This document shows positions 61,912 to 64,000 of a stretch of 64,000 nucleotides of DNA, piece after piece. The translations under genes and the position numbers were made by a program. Source of the stretch: Priestia endophytica DSM 13796 (GTDB taxonomy: Bacteria; Bacillota; Bacilli; Bacillales; Bacillaceae_H); assembly GCF_900115845.1 (NCBI RefSeq), contig NZ_FOXX01000006.1:124001-188000 (forward strand). Reading direction: 5' to 3'. The notes beneath the pieces were generated by a model that saw only the letters and a program-made list of their open reading frames with translations, did no database searches and was not told the DNA's origin. How positions within the stretch are numbered: position 1 is the stretch's first letter; every line of letters begins with the position of its first letter.

Positions 61912-61957
61912 AAAAAAAGAGATACTGTAGAGAGGTAGGCGTCCTCTTCAGTATCTC
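61912..61957 (-). terminator. Intrinsic terminator in the leader of the degenerate ATPase gene
   Basis: On the minus strand GAGATACTG and CAGTATCTC pair, with an inner AGAGG / CCTCT stem, and are followed directly by eight T. It lies 30-75 bases upstream of the ATPase start, so it is either an attenuator of that gene or the end of a short transcript starting near TTGACA (62048-62043). Confidence 0.65.
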
Positions 61958-62110
61958 CTCCGGTTGACCGGTTGAACTTTAAAGCTATATAAACTGATCG
62001 AATTAGTTGGTTTAAAAAGAAGGTACCTCACAATATCTTGATTGTCAAATGTTTATGCTTCTTTATGAAGAAAAAGTATAGTTTATTTTTGTATAGTTTA
62101 GTAAAAAAGG

Positions 62111-62140
62111 TTGACAGATAAATTTTCTTTTCTGTATATT
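62111..62140 (+). promoter_or_regulatory. Promoter of metY
   Basis: Perfect TTGACA, 18 bases, TATATT, about 70 bases before the start codon. No S-box or T-box leader is visible. Confidence 0.7.
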
Positions 62141-62215
62141 ATTATTCAAAGTTATTAAAGTTTATTATTCCGATTGTTTTTGTATGTATTGAATAGATTT
62201 TCAGGAGGGATAGGG

Positions 62216-63508
62216 ATGACAAACTTTCAAAATCAACACTTAGACACAAAAGCTATTCATGCAGGGCAAGTTATTGATTCTACTACTTTTGCACGTGCGG
62301 TACCTATTTACCAGACATCGTCATTTTCGTTTCAAGATAGTGAGCATGCAGCTAGTTTGTTTGATTTAAGTGAAGAAGGATATGTTTATACGAGAATCAT
62401 TAATCCAACTACAGATGTTTTTGAAAAAAGGGTGGCAGCTCTTGAGGGAGGCATAGGAGCATTAGGGGTTTCGTCAGGTCAGTCTGCAACCGCTTTTTCC
62501 ATCTTAAACATTGCTTCTTCCGGGGATGAAATTGTTGCTTCGAGCAGCTTGTACGGTGGAACATATAATTTATTCTCAACGACGCTTTCCAAATTTGGGA
62601 TTACCGTGAAGTTTGTTAACCCTGAGAATCCGGAGAATTTTAAGAAGGAGCTAACAGAGAAAACGAAGGCTATTTTTGCTGAGTCCGTAGGAAATCCAAA
62701 AGGAGATGTACTAGATATAGAGGCAGTAGCTACCATTGCTCACCACCATAAAATTCCTCTGATTGTTGATAATACTGTTCCAAGTCCTTATCTTCTTAGA
62801 CCGATTGAGTTTGGGGCAGATATTGTAGTTCATTCTGCAACAAAGTTTATAGGAGGTCATGGAACAACGATTGGAGGCATTATTGTTGATAGTGGAAAAT
62901 TTGACTGGGAAAAGAGTGGGAAGTTTCCAGATTTAACAAATCCTGATCCAAGTTATCATGGTTTAGTATACACGGAGGCTGCCGGTGAAGCGGCTTATAT
63001 TACAAAAGCTCGTGTTCAGCTTTTAAGAGACTTAGGTTCAGCTCTTTCTCCTTTTAATTCTTTTTTGCTTTTACAAGGTTTAGAGACGTTGCATCTTCGA
63101 CTGCAAAGACATAGTGAGAACGCTCTTCAAGTTGCTCGTTTTCTTGAAGGTCATGAATTAGTGGACTGGGTCAGCTATCCAGGACTTAGCAGTCATCCGA
63201 CGAACAAATTAGCTAAAAAGTACCTTCCAAAAGGGCAAGGAGCAATCTTGACGTTCGGCATTAAAGGAGGTCGAAAAGCGGCGACAAAACTTATTGATTC
63301 TGTTCAGCTTTTTTCTCATTTAGCCAATATTGGTGATTCAAAGTCACTGATTATTCATCCTGCAAGTACAACACATCAGCAGCTTACAGAAGAAGAACAA
63401 CAATTATCTGGCGTCACTCCAGAACTTATCCGTCTTTCAGTTGGAACAGAATTTATCGATGATATTTTAAAAGATTTAGATGATGCACTTAGATCAAGTC
63501 AATCCTAG
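62216..63508 (+). CDS. metY: O-acetylhomoserine sulfhydrylase (homocysteine synthase)
   Basis: A 430-residue PLP enzyme of the Cys/Met metabolism family that makes homocysteine from O-acetylhomoserine and sulfide. The opening ([10 protein letters not shown]), the YTRIINPT motif, [11 protein letters not shown], the PLP-lysine motif [18 protein letters not shown] and the closing [11 protein letters not shown]...RLSVGTEF are all present. Length about 430 is typical for MetY, longer than cystathionine gamma-synthase. ATG 62216 follows AGGAGGGAT. Cytoplasmic; methionine biosynthesis or sulfur recycling. Confidence 0.88.
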   Translation: MTNFQNQHLDTKAIHAGQVIDSTTFARAVPIYQTSSFSFQDSEHAASLFDLSEEGYVYTRIINPTTDVFEKRVAALEGGIGALGVSSGQSATAFSILNIASSGDEIVASSSLYGGTYNLFSTTLSKFGITVKFVNPENPENFKKELTEKTKAIFAESVGNPKGDVLDIEAVATIAHHHKIPLIVDNTVPSPYLLRPIEFGADIVVHSATKFIGGHGTTIGGIIVDSGKFDWEKSGKFPDLTNPDPSYHGLVYTEAAGEAAYITKARVQLLRDLGSALSPFNSFLLLQGLETLHLRLQRHSENALQVARFLEGHELVDWVSYPGLSSHPTNKLAKKYLPKGQGAILTFGIKGGRKAATKLIDSVQLFSHLANIGDSKSLIIHPASTTHQQLTEEEQQLSGVTPELIRLSVGTEFIDDILKDLDDALRSSQS

Positions 63509-63533
63509 CTATTTATTTTGTTTTATAACTGAG

Positions 63534-63562
63534 TTGACTTATAAGAATAGTAAGTATATACT
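63534..63562 (+). promoter_or_regulatory. Promoter of a candidate small RNA or fbpA-like leader
   Basis: TTGACT, 17 bases, TATACT, a strong sigma-A match. Confidence 0.6.
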
Positions 63563-63568
63563 GAAGAA

Positions 63569-63632
63569 AATTTAGGAGCCGATCGAGCAAACGAAGGTCC
63601 GACCAAAAAAGGGTTGGATTTTTTTTATTTTT
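63569..63632 (+). ncRNA. Candidate small RNA, about 60 nt
   Basis: A strong promoter is followed within about 30 bases by a terminator hairpin (GTCCGACC / GGGTTGGAT, allowing G-U) and a long T run. No coding frame fits. It lies just upstream of an FbpA-like gene. It could be a free RNA or an attenuated leader for that gene. Confidence 0.4.
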
Positions 63633-63738
63633 AAAAAGAGGTGAGAAAAGCTGAAAAGGGACAGATGCTATTCTTCTTTGCATTAACCTTGTTCATCATT
63701 TCTTTTGATGATCACAAAGCAATGTTAGGAGGGAAAGA

Positions 63739-63885
63739 ATGTTTAATCATAAAGAACACCTAGTACAACAATTACTTGAGCTTGGTATTTATAAAAAGGG
63801 TGAGTATCATCTTTATGAACTAAGCGTTTCAGAGCTTGAAGTAGAATATCGTAATCAGTTAAATAACGAAAAGCCAATTGGATAA
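63739..63885 (+). CDS. FbpA-like Fur-regulated basic protein family member
   Basis: A 48-residue protein whose core (LVQQLLELGIYKKGEYHLYE, then LSVSELEVEYRN) matches the FbpA family pattern LI..LI..GVYKK...LYELTLSELE..Y. FbpA-type proteins in B. subtilis help the iron-sparing small RNA FsrA, perhaps as RNA chaperones. TTAGGAGGG precedes ATG 63739. No clear Fur box is visible nearby. The terminator follows directly. Confidence 0.72.
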   Translation: MFNHKEHLVQQLLELGIYKKGEYHLYELSVSELEVEYRNQLNNEKPIG

Positions 63886-63887
63886 CC

Positions 63888-63921
63888 AAAGGCCTACTAT
63901 TCACATAGTAGGCCTTTTTTG
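63888..63921 (+). terminator. Intrinsic terminator
   Basis: AAAGGCCTACTA / TAGTAGGCCTTT stem and T tail. Confidence 0.93.
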
Positions 63922-63946
63922 TTCAAAAAATAAAAGAGGTGAAAAG

Positions 63947-64000
63947 TTGATATACCCTGTTATAGATGGTGCAGAGTCTTTTTTTATAAAAGGTAACTCA
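63947..64000 (+). CDS. Partial gene, probably alpha/beta hydrolase (carboxylesterase)
   Basis: TTG 63947 follows AGAGGTGA; the frame (IYPVIDGAESFFIKGNS) is open to the window end. The GAE-FFF-G pattern is typical of the N-terminus of Bacillus carboxylesterases (Est30 type). The gene is cut by the window edge. Confidence 0.45.
   Translation, partial: MIYPVIDGAESFFIKGNS

Noticed and set aside
61958-62215. S-box or T-box leader for metY
   Set aside because: No conserved S-box or T-box sequence could be found; the hairpin at 61912-61957 has its T run on the minus strand and belongs to the opposite direction.
63653-63774. 40-codon frame overlapping the FbpA-like gene start
   Set aside because: It overlaps the ribosome binding site and start of the FbpA-like gene and resembles no protein; the FbpA-like frame is better supported.
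1-64000. CRISPR arrays, tRNA, rRNA, insertion sequences, prophage attachment sites
   Set aside because: No spaced palindromic repeat arrays, cloverleaf or rRNA-like sequence, transposase or integrase frames were found by reading; the only tandem repeat is coding.

Overview
The window is a 64 kb, AT-rich chromosomal segment from a spore-forming-type low-GC Firmicute of the family Bacillaceae. It is probably close to Bacillus or Priestia; I infer this from gene content and strong GGAGG ribosome binding sites, not from a database search. Recognisable Bacillus-type genes include ltaS, xpaC-yaaN, guaC, licH, pgl, trhO, yhfK, a yusV-like ATPase, a yflS-like anion symporter, a YwaD-like aminopeptidase and metY. 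No rRNA, tRNA, CRISPR array, intact insertion sequence or prophage module was seen.

Layout. 1-9.3 kb: MFS exporter, lipoteichoic acid synthase, xpaC-yaaN (TelA-like), an AI-2E-family permease, a DUF3243 protein and an NSS symporter. 9.4-21.5 kb: the most distinctive block, a seven-gene type VII (WXG100) secretion operon of unusual composition. It holds a von Willebrand A protein, a PP2C phosphatase, a YukD-like ubiquitin fold, an EssC-like triple ATPase without FHA domains, a WXG100 protein, a Ser/Thr kinase-TM-TPR protein and a membrane-anchored stalk protein with a perfect 12-residue repeat. 21.6-24.9 kb: an ADP-ribosylglycohydrolase and two decayed immunity-type genes (one Imm6 with a poly-A frameshift, one with a nonsense codon and a damaged start), then a racemase-like gene. 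25-30 kb: guaC, a sortase D fragment, a RraA-like protein, an HPr-like protein without the phosphorylatable His, and a truncated MerR gene. 30.4-33.4 kb: AAA ATPase, intact Imm6, and a DUF3311/SSS transporter pair. 33.7-37.1 kb: GH4 glucosidase divergent from an RpiR regulator and a lactonase. 37-41.5 kb: SMI1-LRR protein, trhO, yhfK. 42-48 kb: two secreted/anchored proteins, a phosphate-starvation-type SLH beta-propeller protein and an M28 aminopeptidase. 48-64 kb: PP2C phosphatase, SDR, Fur-controlled siderophore ATPase, YflS-like symporter, membrane proteins, a second AI-2E permease, a SulP transporter, a degenerate oligopeptide ATPase, metY and an FbpA-like small protein.

How the parts fit. 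The vWA, PP2C and kinase genes in the secretion operon have the composition of the TerY-P phosphorylation triad. This suggests a type VII machine under reversible phospho-control, with EssC as motor, the WXG100 protein as substrate or co-substrate, and the two TM-TPR proteins as the envelope-spanning parts in place of EssB, EssA and EsaA. The immunity-type genes just downstream and at 31 kb and 37 kb fit a history of interbacterial toxin exchange, although no intact toxin gene is visible here.

Regulatory signals read directly from sequence include a four-repeat PhoP box (44.2 kb), a Fur box overlapping a -10 element (51.0 kb), a cre-like site and an RpiR-type palindrome (35.1 kb), many intrinsic terminators, and three candidate small RNAs with their own promoter and terminator (52.4, 58.8 and 63.6 kb). 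Several small genes of 31-59 codons with good ribosome binding sites are added.
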